From: Microbacterium sp.
GTDB taxonomy: Bacteria; Actinomycetota; Actinomycetes; Actinomycetales; Microbacteriaceae
NCBI GenBank assembly: GCA_003248655.1
Contig: QFPM01000012.1
Location: 34,735-98,734 of the forward strand
DNA length: 64,000 nt
Direction of reading: 5' to 3'
Positions 9,302 through 18,397 of this stretch are shown piece after piece. Every line of letters begins with the position of its first letter. The stretch's first letter is position 1. The translations under genes were made by a program, and so were the position numbers. Below the pieces are notes generated by a model. That model saw only the letters and a list, made by a program, of their open reading frames with translations, searched no databases and was not told the DNA's origin.

Positions 9302-9619
9302 ATGATCCTGGTTCGTCATGAGATCGGCGAAGTCCTGCGCGACTTCCGCCTGCAGAAGGGCCGTACCCTCCGCCAGGTCGCGGGGCGTGCAAGTGTCGCC
9401 CTCGGCTACCTGAGCGAGGTCGAGCGCGGCCAGAAAGAGGCCTCGAGCGAGATCCTCGCGTCTGTCGCCGAAGCGCTCGACGTGCCCATCTCGACCATCA
9501 TGCGCGAGGTCGGCGACCGCATCTCCGTGCTCGAGGGCCTGCAGGTCTTCCCGGATGTCGTCCCCGACGACCTCGTCGCACTCGACCGCGACATCGAGTC
9601 GCAGCTCTCGCTGCGCTGA
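9302..9619 (+). CDS. clgR: XRE-type transcriptional regulator ClgR
   Basis: A 105-residue single-domain helix-turn-helix protein (HTH about residues 10-65: GEVLRDFRLQKGRTLRQVAG and SVALGYLSEVERGQKEASSE). In other Actinobacteria ClgR activates clp protease, recX and stress genes and is itself degraded by ClpP. ATG 9302 follows an excellent GAGGAGGAGG at 9286-9295; an in-frame upstream ATG at 9257 has no such site. The 148-base gap upstream holds a TAGGGT at 9228-9233 that could be a -10 element. Position between cinA and recA matches the family. Confidence 0.9.
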   Translation: MILVRHEIGEVLRDFRLQKGRTLRQVAGRASVALGYLSEVERGQKEASSEILASVAEALDVPISTIMREVGDRISVLEGLQVFPDVVPDDLVALDRDIESQLSLR

Positions 9620-9620
9620 C

Positions 9621-9845
9621 GTGCGACGGAGCGAGTTCGCTCGCGCCGTCGACACCGAGTTCGGCGCGCGCGCGGCATCCCTGATCCGCGATCTCGCCCT
9701 GCGCGGCGTCGACTATCGCACCGCCGCACAGGCGCTCGACGAGGGAGTGCCGCCGCGCGAGGTGTGGCTTGCGCTGTGCGCAGAGACCGACGTGCCCGAG
9801 TCGCGCCGCCACGGCGCGGGGCGCGTCGATCCGCGTCGGCGCTGA
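9621..9845 (+). CDS. DUF3046 family protein
   Basis: A 74-residue protein with the DUF3046 pattern: an (M)RxSEF start, EFG...SLIRDLALRGVDYRTAAQALDEGVPPREVWLALC and a DVPESRR end. It is found in Actinobacteria immediately before recA; function unknown. GTG 9621 begins one base after the clgR stop, so it is co-translated with clgR. It carries no membrane segment or signal peptide and is probably a small helical cytoplasmic protein. Confidence 0.88.
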   Translation: MRRSEFARAVDTEFGARAASLIRDLALRGVDYRTAAQALDEGVPPREVWLALCAETDVPESRRHGAGRVDPRRR

Positions 9846-9921
9846 GTCTCTTTTCGGCTCGGCGCTTCTTTCGGCGCGGGGGTTCTTTCGGCTCGGGTTT
9901 CGATCGCCGTCCGGCGTGTCG

Positions 9922-9937
9922 TCGTATTTTTGTTCGA
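9922..9937. promoter_or_regulatory. Candidate LexA box upstream of recA
   Basis: TCGTATTTTTGTTCGA fits the actinobacterial LexA consensus TCGAAC-N4-GTTCGA: right half perfect (6/6), left half 4/6. It lies 224 bases before the recA start. The surrounding gap (9846-10160) otherwise holds a TTGTCC at 9978-9983 that could be a -35 element, a small GC hairpin near 10071-10087 and the recA ribosome-binding site. Confidence 0.55.
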
Positions 9938-10160
9938 TACGTGCGTAGCCTCCTCCACAAGAGGGATCGCCGAGAGGTTGTCCACCGTTTCGCAGGATTC
10001 GCCGATGGATGTCGGAGGCCCTTCGTAACGTAGGCAGCGTCAACACGACACCTCCGCCTTGTCGCACGATCCTCCCGCCGGGAGGGGGCGCGACAGCCTA
10101 CAGGCGACGGACACCCCGACGCGGCGCAGCCGCCGACGGCACATCACGAAGGAGCACGTC

Positions 10161-11230
<1,070 letters not shown>

Positions 11231-11231
<1 letters not shown>

Positions 11232-11965
11232 TGCCCGCTGACAAGCTCGCACCGGTGATTCCGCTGTTCGGCGGGGCGGCTTCGGCCGCGCCCGCCGAAC
11301 ACGGCCGGGGTGCTGCTGCAGCCACCGCTGGGCGGATGCCTGCGGATGCCGCCGTGGTCTCCGCGCCGCAGGCCGACGACGACGCCTCGCTCTGGAACAA
11401 CACCTGGGGCCAGAGCGACCCTGCGGCTGTCACAGAGTACGAGCGCGATGCGCACGAGCGTGATGCGTCGGCTGGCGACATCGCCGAGGCGGGTGAGGCG
11501 GCGCTGCTGCGCAAGCTCCGCACGCGATCCCTCTCGGTGCGTGAGGCCCGGGCTACCCTCATCGAGCGTGAGCTCGACGAGGGAGCGGTCGATGCGATCA
11601 TCGGGCGCTTTCTCGGCAACGGGTACCTCGACGACGCGAAGCTCGCCGAGCAGCTCGTCTACAGCGCGGTCGAGCGCAAGGGACAGGGGCGCATGGCCGT
11701 GTCGCAGACGCTCGCGGCGCGTGGCATCCCTCGAGAGGTGATCGACGCCGCGCTTGCTGAGCTGCCGGGCGACGAGCGCGAGCGCGCACTCGCGTTCGCG
11801 CGAACGAAGGTCCGCGCGATGAGCGGGCTCGATCGCGAAGTGGCGCTACGGCGTCTCTCCGGCCAGCTGGCCCGCCGCGGGTACGGGGCGTTCGCGCTCG
11901 ACGCGGCGCGGACGGCGCTCGACGAGCAGAGCCGCCCGCGGGCGGGTGTCCGCTTCGAGCCCTGA
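11231..11965 (+). CDS. recX: Regulatory protein RecX
   Basis: Binds RecA filaments and limits their activity. The 244-residue product has an unusual alanine-rich, low-complexity N-terminal ~85 residues followed by the three-helix-repeat RecX core (ALLRKLRTRSLSVREARATL, GYLDDAKLAEQLVYSAVERKG, ARGIPREVIDAAL, RRGYGAFALDAARTAL). The family core is about 150 residues, so the N-terminal extension is extra and may interact with another partner or be unstructured. It starts in the recA stop codon. Confidence 0.93.
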
Positions 11966-12050
11966 GCATTCACGGCCACTCGATCCGCGGCGCGGGTGCA
12001 TCTCTGACAGACTCGGCTCACGTGCACGGCGAGAACGCGGGGGAGTGACG

Positions 12051-12965
12051 GTGGCCATCGAGGTCGAGAATCTCGTCAAGTCGTACCGCGCGGTGCGCGC
12101 CGTCGACGGCGTCTCCTTTTCTGTCCCCGATGGCCAGCTGTTCGCCTTCCTGGGGGCGAACGGCGCGGGCAAGTCCACGACGATCGGCTGCCTCACAACC
12201 CTCCTGCACGCCGACAGCGGAACCATGCGCGTCGCAGGCTTCGACGTGCGGACGGAGGCAGAGAAGGTTCGCGCAGCGATCGGCGTCGTCTTCCAAGGCT
12301 CCCTCATGGATGCCGCGCTCACCGTCCGCGAGAACCTACGCCTGCGCGCGACGCTCTCGCGCGTGCCCCGCGGGGTGTTCGGGTCGCGGCTGGCAGAGCT
12401 TTCGGCGCTCATCGAGCTCGACGACGTGCTCGACCGTCCCTACGGGCGGCTCTCCGGCGGCCAGCGGCGGCGCGCCGACATCGCCCGAGCACTATTGCAC
12501 GATCCCGCGATCCTGTTCCTCGACGAACCGACCGCGGGGCTCGACCCGGCAAGCCGCGTCGCCGTGTGGTCCGCGATCGGGCGACTTCGCCGCGATCACG
12601 GCCTCACGGTCTTCCTCACGACGCACTACATGGAAGAGACCGAAGAAGCCGACGAAGTCTGCATCATCGACTCCGGCCGGCTTGTCGCCAGCGGCACACC
12701 GACCGCCCTCCGCGCGAGGCACAGCCGCAGCATCCTGAGCATCACGGCGGACGACCCCGCAGCGCTGATCCGGTCGCTCGGCGGCGGCATCGGCGGCGCC
12801 GTCGAGATCGACGGCGACGTCATCCGCGTGGCCGTCACAGATGCCCACGACGCGCGCCGGATCCTCGCGGCGCACGGCGACGCGATCCGCGACTTCGAGT
12901 TTCGCCACGGCCGCATGGACGACGTCTTCCTCGCTCTCACGGGGCGCACGGAGGAGGCGGCGTGA
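12051..12965 (+). CDS. ABC transporter ATP-binding protein (DrrA-type)
   Basis: Nucleotide-binding subunit of an ABC-2 type exporter; 304 residues. It has Walker A GANGAGKS (35-42), the signature LSGGQRRRADIARAL, Walker B ILFLDEPTAGLDPASR, and the C-terminal extension ending FRHGRMDDVFLALTG seen in DrrA-like drug exporters. GTG 12051 is chosen because GGGGAG (12039-12045) is well placed; GTG 12045 would overlap that site. The stop overlaps the next start (GTGA), so it forms a pair with the permease. The substrate is unknown; drug or lipid efflux is the family's usual job. Confidence 0.9.
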   Translation: MAIEVENLVKSYRAVRAVDGVSFSVPDGQLFAFLGANGAGKSTTIGCLTTLLHADSGTMRVAGFDVRTEAEKVRAAIGVVFQGSLMDAALTVRENLRLRATLSRVPRGVFGSRLAELSALIELDDVLDRPYGRLSGGQRRRADIARALLHDPAILFLDEPTAGLDPASRVAVWSAIGRLRRDHGLTVFLTTHYMEETEEADEVCIIDSGRLVASGTPTALRARHSRSILSITADDPAALIRSLGGGIGGAVEIDGDVIRVAVTDAHDARRILAAHGDAIRDFEFRHGRMDDVFLALTGRTEEAA

Positions 12966-13837
12966 ACATCGTCACCGCGATCGTCGGTCGGAGTCTGCAG
13001 CTGTTCTTCCGCGACCGAATGAACGTGTTCTTCTCGCTCCTGAGCGGAATCATCCTGTTCGTGCTCTACACGCTGTTCCTCGCGCGACTGCAGACCGACG
13101 GACTGTCTCAGCAGTTCCCCGACGCGACGACCGGCGAGATCCAGGTGTTCATCGACAGCTGGATGTTCTCCGGCATCGTGTTGCTCACGACCGTCACAGC
13201 GGGCATCGGCGCGATGTCTGTCCTCGTCGAAGACGGCCACACGGGCAGGTTCGCCGACTTCCTCGTCGCCCCGATCTCCCGCAGCCACCTCGTGCTCGGC
13301 TACTTGATCTCGTCCGCGCTCGTCACGGTGATCATGTCGACCGTCGTCCTCGCGCTGTCGGTCGTCTACCTCGGTCTCTTCGACGGGCTGTGGCTCGAGC
13401 CGAAACGCATCCTCGTCAGCGCCGGGGTCATGGTGCTGTGTTGCTTCGCGTTCACGGCGCTCAGCGCGTTCGCCGTCTCGTTCGTCCGGACGCCGGGCGC
13501 ATTCTCGGCCTTCGCCACGATCGTCGGCACGGTGCTTGGCTTCGTGGCCGGCGCCTACATCCCGATCGGGTCGTTGCCGACGACCGTCGGCAACGTCATC
13601 AACGCGCTGCCGTTCGCGCAGGGAGGAATGCTGCTGCGGCGCCAGTTCACCGCCGAGAGCCTGGGAGCGCTCACCGACCAGCCCGAGGCGATCGACTCCA
13701 TCCGCGAGTTCTACGGCATCGACGCGTTCGTCGGCGACACGCTCGTGCGTCCGTGGGTGGCGGTCGGTGTGCTCGTCGCCTTCGCGGTCGGGTTCACGGC
13801 GCTCTCGGCGGGCCGCATCCGTTCGCGCATCCGCTGA
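12962..13837 (+). CDS. ABC-2 type transporter permease (DrrB-type)
   Basis: A 291-residue integral membrane protein with six hydrophobic segments and the conserved ABC-2 features LVEDGHTGRFADFLVAPISRSHLVLGY and a PIG motif (AYIPIGSLPTTVGNVINALPFAQGGMLLR). It pairs with the ATPase just upstream through a GTGA overlap to form an exporter dimer. The 121-base gap that follows contains a direct repeat GGCGTCGCCGGCATC (13840-13854 and 13877-13891) and the miaB promoter. Confidence 0.9.
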   Translation: MNIVTAIVGRSLQLFFRDRMNVFFSLLSGIILFVLYTLFLARLQTDGLSQQFPDATTGEIQVFIDSWMFSGIVLLTTVTAGIGAMSVLVEDGHTGRFADFLVAPISRSHLVLGYLISSALVTVIMSTVVLALSVVYLGLFDGLWLEPKRILVSAGVMVLCCFAFTALSAFAVSFVRTPGAFSAFATIVGTVLGFVAGAYIPIGSLPTTVGNVINALPFAQGGMLLRRQFTAESLGALTDQPEAIDSIREFYGIDAFVGDTLVRPWVAVGVLVAFAVGFTALSAGRIRSRIR

Positions 13838-13958
13838 CGGGCGTCGCCGGCATCCGTTCGCGCACACGTCGAGCGGCGTCGCCGGCATCTGTCAGCGATC
13901 TCGTCATCGTGTACCGCTCGGTCCGCCTTCGGGCTGCGGCTCGTAGAATGGCACGATC

Positions 13959-15515
13959 ATGACCACCCCTGTCTCCACGCCGACGCTCATCGCGCCCTCG
14001 CCCGCCGCGGTCACTGCTGACGGCCGCGCGCGCACGTATGAGGTGCGCACGTTCGGCTGCCAGATGAACGTGCACGACTCCGAGCGCCTCTCCGGCTCGC
14101 TCGAGAGCGCCGGCTACATCCGAGCGGATGCCGGCGACGAGGCCGACGTCATCGTCATCAACACGTGCGCCGTCCGCGACAACGCCGCAGGCAAGCTCTA
14201 CGGCACGCTTGGGCACCTGAAGTCGCGCAAAGACAAGCACGACGGCATGCAGATCGCCGTCGGCGGGTGCATGGCGCAGATGGACAAGGATGCCGTCCAG
14301 CAGAAGGCCCCGTGGGTCGACGTCGTCTTCGGCACCCACAACATGGGGTCGCTGCCGGCGCTCCTCGAGCGCGCGCGCCACAACGGCGACGCCGAGCTCG
14401 AGATCCTCGAGTCGCTCGAGGTGTTCCCCTCGACGCTTCCGACCAAACGCGACTCGGTCTACAGCGGGTGGGTGTCGATCTCGGTCGGCTGCAACAACAC
14501 CTGCACGTTCTGCATCGTGCCGCACCTGCGCGGCAAGGAGAAGGATCGCAGGCCTGGCGACATCCTGAACGAGATCCGCCTGCTGGCCGACGACGGCGCG
14601 ATCGAGGTCACCCTGCTCGGGCAGAACGTCAATAGTTACGGCGTTGAGTTCGGCGACCGGCAGGCGTTCGGCAAGCTCCTGCGAGCCGCGGGCGAGATCC
14701 CGGGCATCGAGCGCATCCGCTTCACGAGCCCGCACCCCGCCGCCTTCACCGACGACGTCATCGACGCGATGGCCGATACTCCCGCCGTCATGCCGCAGCT
14801 CCACATGCCGCTGCAGTCGGGGTCCGACCGCATCCTGCGCACGATGCGTCGGTCATATCGCAGCGAGAAGTTCCTCGGCATCCTCGATCGCGTGCGCGAA
14901 CGCATTCCGCACGCCGCGATCTCGACCGACATCATCGTCGGGTTCCCGGGCGAGACCGACGAGGACTTCGAGGACACTCTGCGCGTCGTCGAGCAGGCGC
15001 GGTTCGCGAGCGCGTTCACCTTCCAGTATTCGATCCGCGAGGGGACCCCCGCCGCGACGATGCCCGATCAGGTGCCGAAAGCGGTCGTGCAGGAGCGCTA
15101 CGAGCGCCTCGTCGCGCTACAGGATCGCATCTCGCTCGAAGAGAACCAGGCGCAGGTCGGCCGCGAGTTGCACGTGCTCGTGTCGACCGGCGAGGGCAAG
15201 AAGGATGCGGAGACGCACCGTCTCACCGGGCGCGCCGAGGACAACCGCCTCGTGCACTTCGAACTGCCCGCGGGGTCGGAGGTTCCGCGCCCCGGAGACG
15301 TGGTGACGGTGACCGTCACGCACGCGGCACCCTTCCACCTGCTCGCCGACAGCCCCGACGGTGCGCCGTTGCGCATCCGGCGCACGCGCGCCGGAGACGC
15401 GTGGGATCGTACGCAGGCCGAATCGTGCGGCGTGCCCGCGCCGGCGGCGACGCTGACCGCGGACGGACGCCGGGCCGTGGGCCTCGGCATCCCCTCGCTC
15501 CGCGTCGGTCCGTGA
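13959..15515 (+). CDS. miaB: tRNA-2-methylthio-N6-dimethylallyladenosine synthase
   Basis: Radical-SAM methylthiotransferase that completes ms2i6A at position 37 of tRNAs reading U-starting codons. The 518-residue product has the N-terminal cluster cysteines Cys34, Cys70 and Cys104 (FGCQMN, NTCAV, GGCMAQ), the radical-SAM CNNTCTFC (Cys178, Cys182, Cys185), and a C-terminal TRAM domain (about 380-450). TAGAAT at 13944-13949 is a good -10, nine bases before the ATG. miaA, whose product makes the substrate, follows. Confidence 0.96.
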   Translation: MTTPVSTPTLIAPSPAAVTADGRARTYEVRTFGCQMNVHDSERLSGSLESAGYIRADAGDEADVIVINTCAVRDNAAGKLYGTLGHLKSRKDKHDGMQIAVGGCMAQMDKDAVQQKAPWVDVVFGTHNMGSLPALLERARHNGDAELEILESLEVFPSTLPTKRDSVYSGWVSISVGCNNTCTFCIVPHLRGKEKDRRPGDILNEIRLLADDGAIEVTLLGQNVNSYGVEFGDRQAFGKLLRAAGEIPGIERIRFTSPHPAAFTDDVIDAMADTPAVMPQLHMPLQSGSDRILRTMRRSYRSEKFLGILDRVRERIPHAAISTDIIVGFPGETDEDFEDTLRVVEQARFASAFTFQYSIREGTPAATMPDQVPKAVVQERYERLVALQDRISLEENQAQVGRELHVLVSTGEGKKDAETHRLTGRAEDNRLVHFELPAGSEVPRPGDVVTVTVTHAAPFHLLADSPDGAPLRIRRTRAGDAWDRTQAESCGVPAPAATLTADGRRAVGLGIPSLRVGP

Positions 15516-15569
15516 CCGCGGCGGTGCCCGTGAGCGCGGCCTCGACCTCGAGGGCGCCGTCACCCTCGC

Positions 15570-15612
15570 GGGCGCCACTTTCCTGCGCGGGCGCTACAGA
15601 TCTGTGGCGCCC
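15570..15612. repeat. Nested inverted repeats between miaB and miaA
   Basis: GGGCGCCAC (15570-15578) and GTGGCGCCC (15604-15612) form a perfect 9-bp stem. A second near-perfect palindrome, 15591-15610 with one G-T pair, overlaps the right arm, so two structures compete. GGCGC words recur through 15631. The rest of the 124-base gap shows no gene. Confidence 0.5.
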
Positions 15613-15639
15613 GAACAGCGAACTGGCGCCTGACAGGTG

Positions 15640-16572
15640 ATGGCGCGTCGCGAGGGCAGCACTCTGCGGCTGTGGGCGGTGGTCGGAGCGACCGGCACGG
15701 GCAAGACCGACCTCTCGCTCCGGCTCGCCGGGGCGCTCGCGGCGCGCGGACGCCCCGCCGAGATCGTCAACGCGGATGCCATGCAGCTCTATCGCGGCAT
15801 GGATGTCGGTACGGCGAAGCTCCCGGAGGCCGAGCGCCGCGGCATCCCGCATCATCTGTTCGACGCACTGGAGGTCACGGATGAGGCCGCGGTCGCCTGG
15901 TATCAGGATGCCGCGCGCGAGGCGATCGGGCAGATCTTCGCGCGGGATGCCGACGCGATCCTCGTCGGCGGCTCGGGGCTGTATGTGTCGAGCGTGATCT
16001 ACGACTTCCGGTTTCCGCCGCACGACGACGAGCTGCGCGCGACCCTCGAGGGCGAGCTCGCGCGCGACGGCGCAGCGGCGCTCTTCGCGCGGCTGACGGC
16101 GCTCGACCCCGCGACCGCGGCGCGCGTCGACCCGCGCAACGGCCGGCGCATCGTCCGCGCGCTCGAAGTGCTGGCACAGGGCGCCGACACGCACGGTGCG
16201 GCGCTGCCCGACGCGCCGACTCTCTGGCACGAGCCCACGACGATCATCGGGGTCGAGCTCGACCGGGCCACGCTCGTCGAGCGGCTCGATCGCCGGGTCG
16301 AGGGGATGTGGCGCGGGGGACTCCTCGACGAGGTGGCGGCGCTGCGCGAGCGCGGCCTCGAACAGGGGGTCACGGCATCCCGCGCGATCGGCTATGCCCA
16401 GGCGCTCGCCCAGCTCGATGGCCTGATCGACGAGGGCGAGGCGATCGCCCAGACGCAGTCGCTCACCCGCCGCTACGCCCGCCGTCAGGTCTCGTGGTTC
16501 CGCCGGTACCCCGGCATCCGCTGGGTGAGGCCCGATGCGGATGCCCGCGCACTGGCAGGCGCCGTCGACTAA
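15640..16572 (+). CDS. miaA: tRNA dimethylallyltransferase
   Basis: Transfers a dimethylallyl group to N6 of A37 in tRNA, the step before MiaB. The 310-residue product has the P-loop GATGTGKT (residues 16-23), NADAMQLYRGMDVGTAK with the catalytic Asp, the VGGSGLYVSSVIYDF segment and a C-terminal QTQSLTRRYARRQVSWFRR basic tail. Start ATG 15640; a GTG at 15637 is directly in front and in frame. ACAGG just upstream is a weak ribosome-binding site. Confidence 0.96.
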   Translation: MARREGSTLRLWAVVGATGTGKTDLSLRLAGALAARGRPAEIVNADAMQLYRGMDVGTAKLPEAERRGIPHHLFDALEVTDEAAVAWYQDAAREAIGQIFARDADAILVGGSGLYVSSVIYDFRFPPHDDELRATLEGELARDGAAALFARLTALDPATAARVDPRNGRRIVRALEVLAQGADTHGAALPDAPTLWHEPTTIIGVELDRATLVERLDRRVEGMWRGGLLDEVAALRERGLEQGVTASRAIGYAQALAQLDGLIDEGEAIAQTQSLTRRYARRQVSWFRRYPGIRWVRPDADARALAGAVD

Positions 16573-16591
16573 CTCGCGCCTCAGCCCGCAT

Positions 16592-16640
16592 GTCCCAGAA
16601 GTGGTTGCCTTCGGGGCCTAGGACCAACCGTTTATGGGAC
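16592..16640. repeat. Intergenic inverted repeat between miaA and dapF
   Basis: GTCCCA (16592-16597) pairs with TGGGAC (16635-16640) and an inner GGTTG with CAACC, giving a long imperfect hairpin. The words TCCCAGAAGTGG and AAGTGGGACAAGG here recur, slightly changed or inverted, between 32700 and 32760, so the two loci belong to one repeat family. It is followed by the TAGACT -10 of dapF at 16686-16691. Confidence 0.5.
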
Positions 16641-16697
16641 GCGGGGCCCTCAAAGTGGGACAAGGCTCGTGCGAAACGGGACGAATAGACTGGGCGC

Positions 16698-17564
16698 ATG
16701 GCCCGGACCGTCGCGTTCACGAAGGGGCACGGCACGGGCAACGACTTCGTGATCGTGCCCGATGTCGACGGCGCACTGGAGCTGAGCAACAACCAGGTCG
16801 CGGCGCTCACCGACCGCCGGTTCGGCATCGGGGCTGACGGCATCCTGCGTGTCGTGCGCTCGGCGGCGCTGCCGGAAGGCGCCGCGACGCCGGATGCCGA
16901 GTGGTTCATGGACTACCGCAACGCCGACGGCTCGGCCGCCGAGATGTGCGGCAACGGCATCCGCGTGTTCGCGAAGTACCTCGTCGAGGCTGGGCTCGCG
17001 TCGCTCGATGACGCGCCGCTGCCGATCGGGACGCGCGCCGGCACCAAGATGCTGACCCGCAGTGACCTCGGCTTCGAGGCGGATCTCGGCCTGTTCGCCG
17101 TCGACGAGTCGGATGTCGTGGTGCGCGCTCGCGGGCTCGAGGTGCCGCGTCCGGGGCTCGGCATCGATGTCGGGAATCCGCACGTCGTCGTCGCGCTCGG
17201 TTCGAACGATGAGCTCGAGGCGCTTGATCTCGGCGTGCAGCCGTCGCTGAACCCGCTGCCGCCGCACGGCGCGAACGTCGAGTTCGTCGTACCGGCCGAT
17301 CCGCTCGTGCGCGGCGGCGTGGGCGCTATTCGGATGCGCGTTTACGAGCGCGGCGTCGGGGAGACCCTGTCGTGCGGCACGGGCGTCGCGGCATCCGCAC
17401 TCGCCGTGCGGCACTGGGCCGGCGCTGCTGCGCCGAACGACTGGACCGTCGAGGTGCCTGGCGGCACCCTCGGCGTGCGGGTCGTGCCACATCCCGACGG
17501 CGACCACGTGCTGCTGTCCGGCCCCGCGACCCTGGTTTACTCCGGCGAGGTCGCGCTCGCCTGA
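16698..17564 (+). CDS. dapF: Diaminopimelate epimerase
   Basis: Interconverts LL- and meso-diaminopimelate for peptidoglycan and lysine. The 288-residue product carries the two catalytic cysteines in the expected motifs, Cys84 in AEMCGNGIR and Cys226 in LSCGTGVAAS, and the FTKGHGTGNDFVIV start. TAGACT at 16686-16691 lies six bases before the ATG, a leaderless-type promoter. It converges on the RsmC-like gene across a long palindrome. Confidence 0.97.
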   Translation: MARTVAFTKGHGTGNDFVIVPDVDGALELSNNQVAALTDRRFGIGADGILRVVRSAALPEGAATPDAEWFMDYRNADGSAAEMCGNGIRVFAKYLVEAGLASLDDAPLPIGTRAGTKMLTRSDLGFEADLGLFAVDESDVVVRARGLEVPRPGLGIDVGNPHVVVALGSNDELEALDLGVQPSLNPLPPHGANVEFVVPADPLVRGGVGAIRMRVYERGVGETLSCGTGVAASALAVRHWAGAAAPNDWTVEVPGGTLGVRVVPHPDGDHVLLSGPATLVYSGEVALA

Positions 17565-17584
17565 CCCGCGCGTCGCCTCGCCCT

Positions 17585-17658
17585 CCGCGAGACCCGGTTC
17601 CTGCGTCGAGATACGCGTTCATGGACGTCCGTCTCGACGCGCAAACCGGGTCTCGCGG
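17585..17658. repeat. Two-stem palindrome between convergent dapF and methyltransferase
   Basis: Outer 15-bp perfect stem (17585-17599 with 17644-17658, core GAGACCCGGTT / AACCGGGTCTC) and inner 9-bp perfect stem GCGTCGAGA (17603-17611) / TCTCGACGC (17632-17640). It sits between two converging genes and could end transcription from both sides, though there is no T-run. Confidence 0.7.
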
Positions 17659-17701
17659 GGGTGCGGAGGTGCGGGGGAGTGGGGGCGGATGCCGGGGGGG
17701 G

Positions 17702-18325
17702 TCAGGCGGCGGGAGTCGCATGGCGACGGACCTTCAGCACGCGGAAGCCGCGGCCGGTCGCCGCGCGGGTGACGGTGTAGCCCGCGTCGAACGTCGCGGC
17801 GAGCCAGCGCTGCAGCGAGTCCGAGCCGAGATTGCGCTGCACGACGAGCCAGGCGTCGCTGCGCTCGTCGAGGCGCGGAATCCAGCGCTCGAGAAGCCCG
17901 TGCAGCTCGTTCTTGCCGACGCGGATCGGCGGGTTCGAGCGGATCGTGCGAAACGACACGTCATCCGGAACATCGTCAGGCAGCACGGCGTTGACGTTAC
18001 CGAGGCCCCACTCGTCGGCGTTCCGGCGTACGAGATCGAGTGCGCGCTGGTTGACATCGACAGCCCAGACGGTCGCGTGCGGCGAAGCGACCGCGAGGCT
18101 CAGCGCGATCGGACCCCACCCGCATCCGAGGTCGAGCAGGTGCCCGCCGGCGGGCGCGGGCGGCGTATTGGCGAGAAGGACGGACGTCCCGACGTCGACG
18201 TGGTCGGGGCTGAACACGCCTCCCGCGGTCGTCACCTCGGCGCTCCGCCCGGCGAGGGTCACGGAGATACGCCGCAACTGCTCCGCGCTCGACGGCGAGG
18301 CGCTGAAGTAGTGATCGCCGACCAT
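17702..18325 (-). CDS. RsmC/RlmG-like class I methyltransferase
   Basis: A 207-residue S-adenosylmethionine-dependent methyltransferase. Motif I is DLGCGWGPIAL (residues 65-75) and the catalytic NPPIR motif matches the N2-guanine rRNA methyltransferases (RsmC modifies 16S G1207). Only the catalytic half is present, as usual in Actinobacteria; the substrate is inferred. On the minus strand TACTCT (18333-18338) lies seven bases before the ATG, so the message is probably leaderless. It diverges from hflX. Confidence 0.85.
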   Translation of the reverse strand: MVGDHYFSASPSSAEQLRRISVTLAGRSAEVTTAGGVFSPDHVDVGTSVLLANTPPAPAGGHLLDLGCGWGPIALSLAVASPHATVWAVDVNQRALDLVRRNADEWGLGNVNAVLPDDVPDDVSFRTIRSNPPIRVGKNELHGLLERWIPRLDERSDAWLVVQRNLGSDSLQRWLAATFDAGYTVTRAATGRGFRVLKVRRHATPAA

Positions 18326-18397
18326 GCATGTGAGAGTACCCGAGCCGCGCGACGACCCGTGCGGCTAGACTGCAAGGCTCAGCAGGAAAAGGAACGA

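Noticed and set aside
12566..12961. Upstream extension of the permease frame inside the ATPase gene
   Set aside because: Arg/His-rich shadow sequence; the permease starts at GTG 12962 with a GTGA overlap.
15401..15640. 79-codon open frame overlapping the end of miaB and the gap
   Set aside because: Overlaps miaB, no ribosome-binding site, Ala/Arg/Ser-rich translation; the region is better explained as palindromic DNA.
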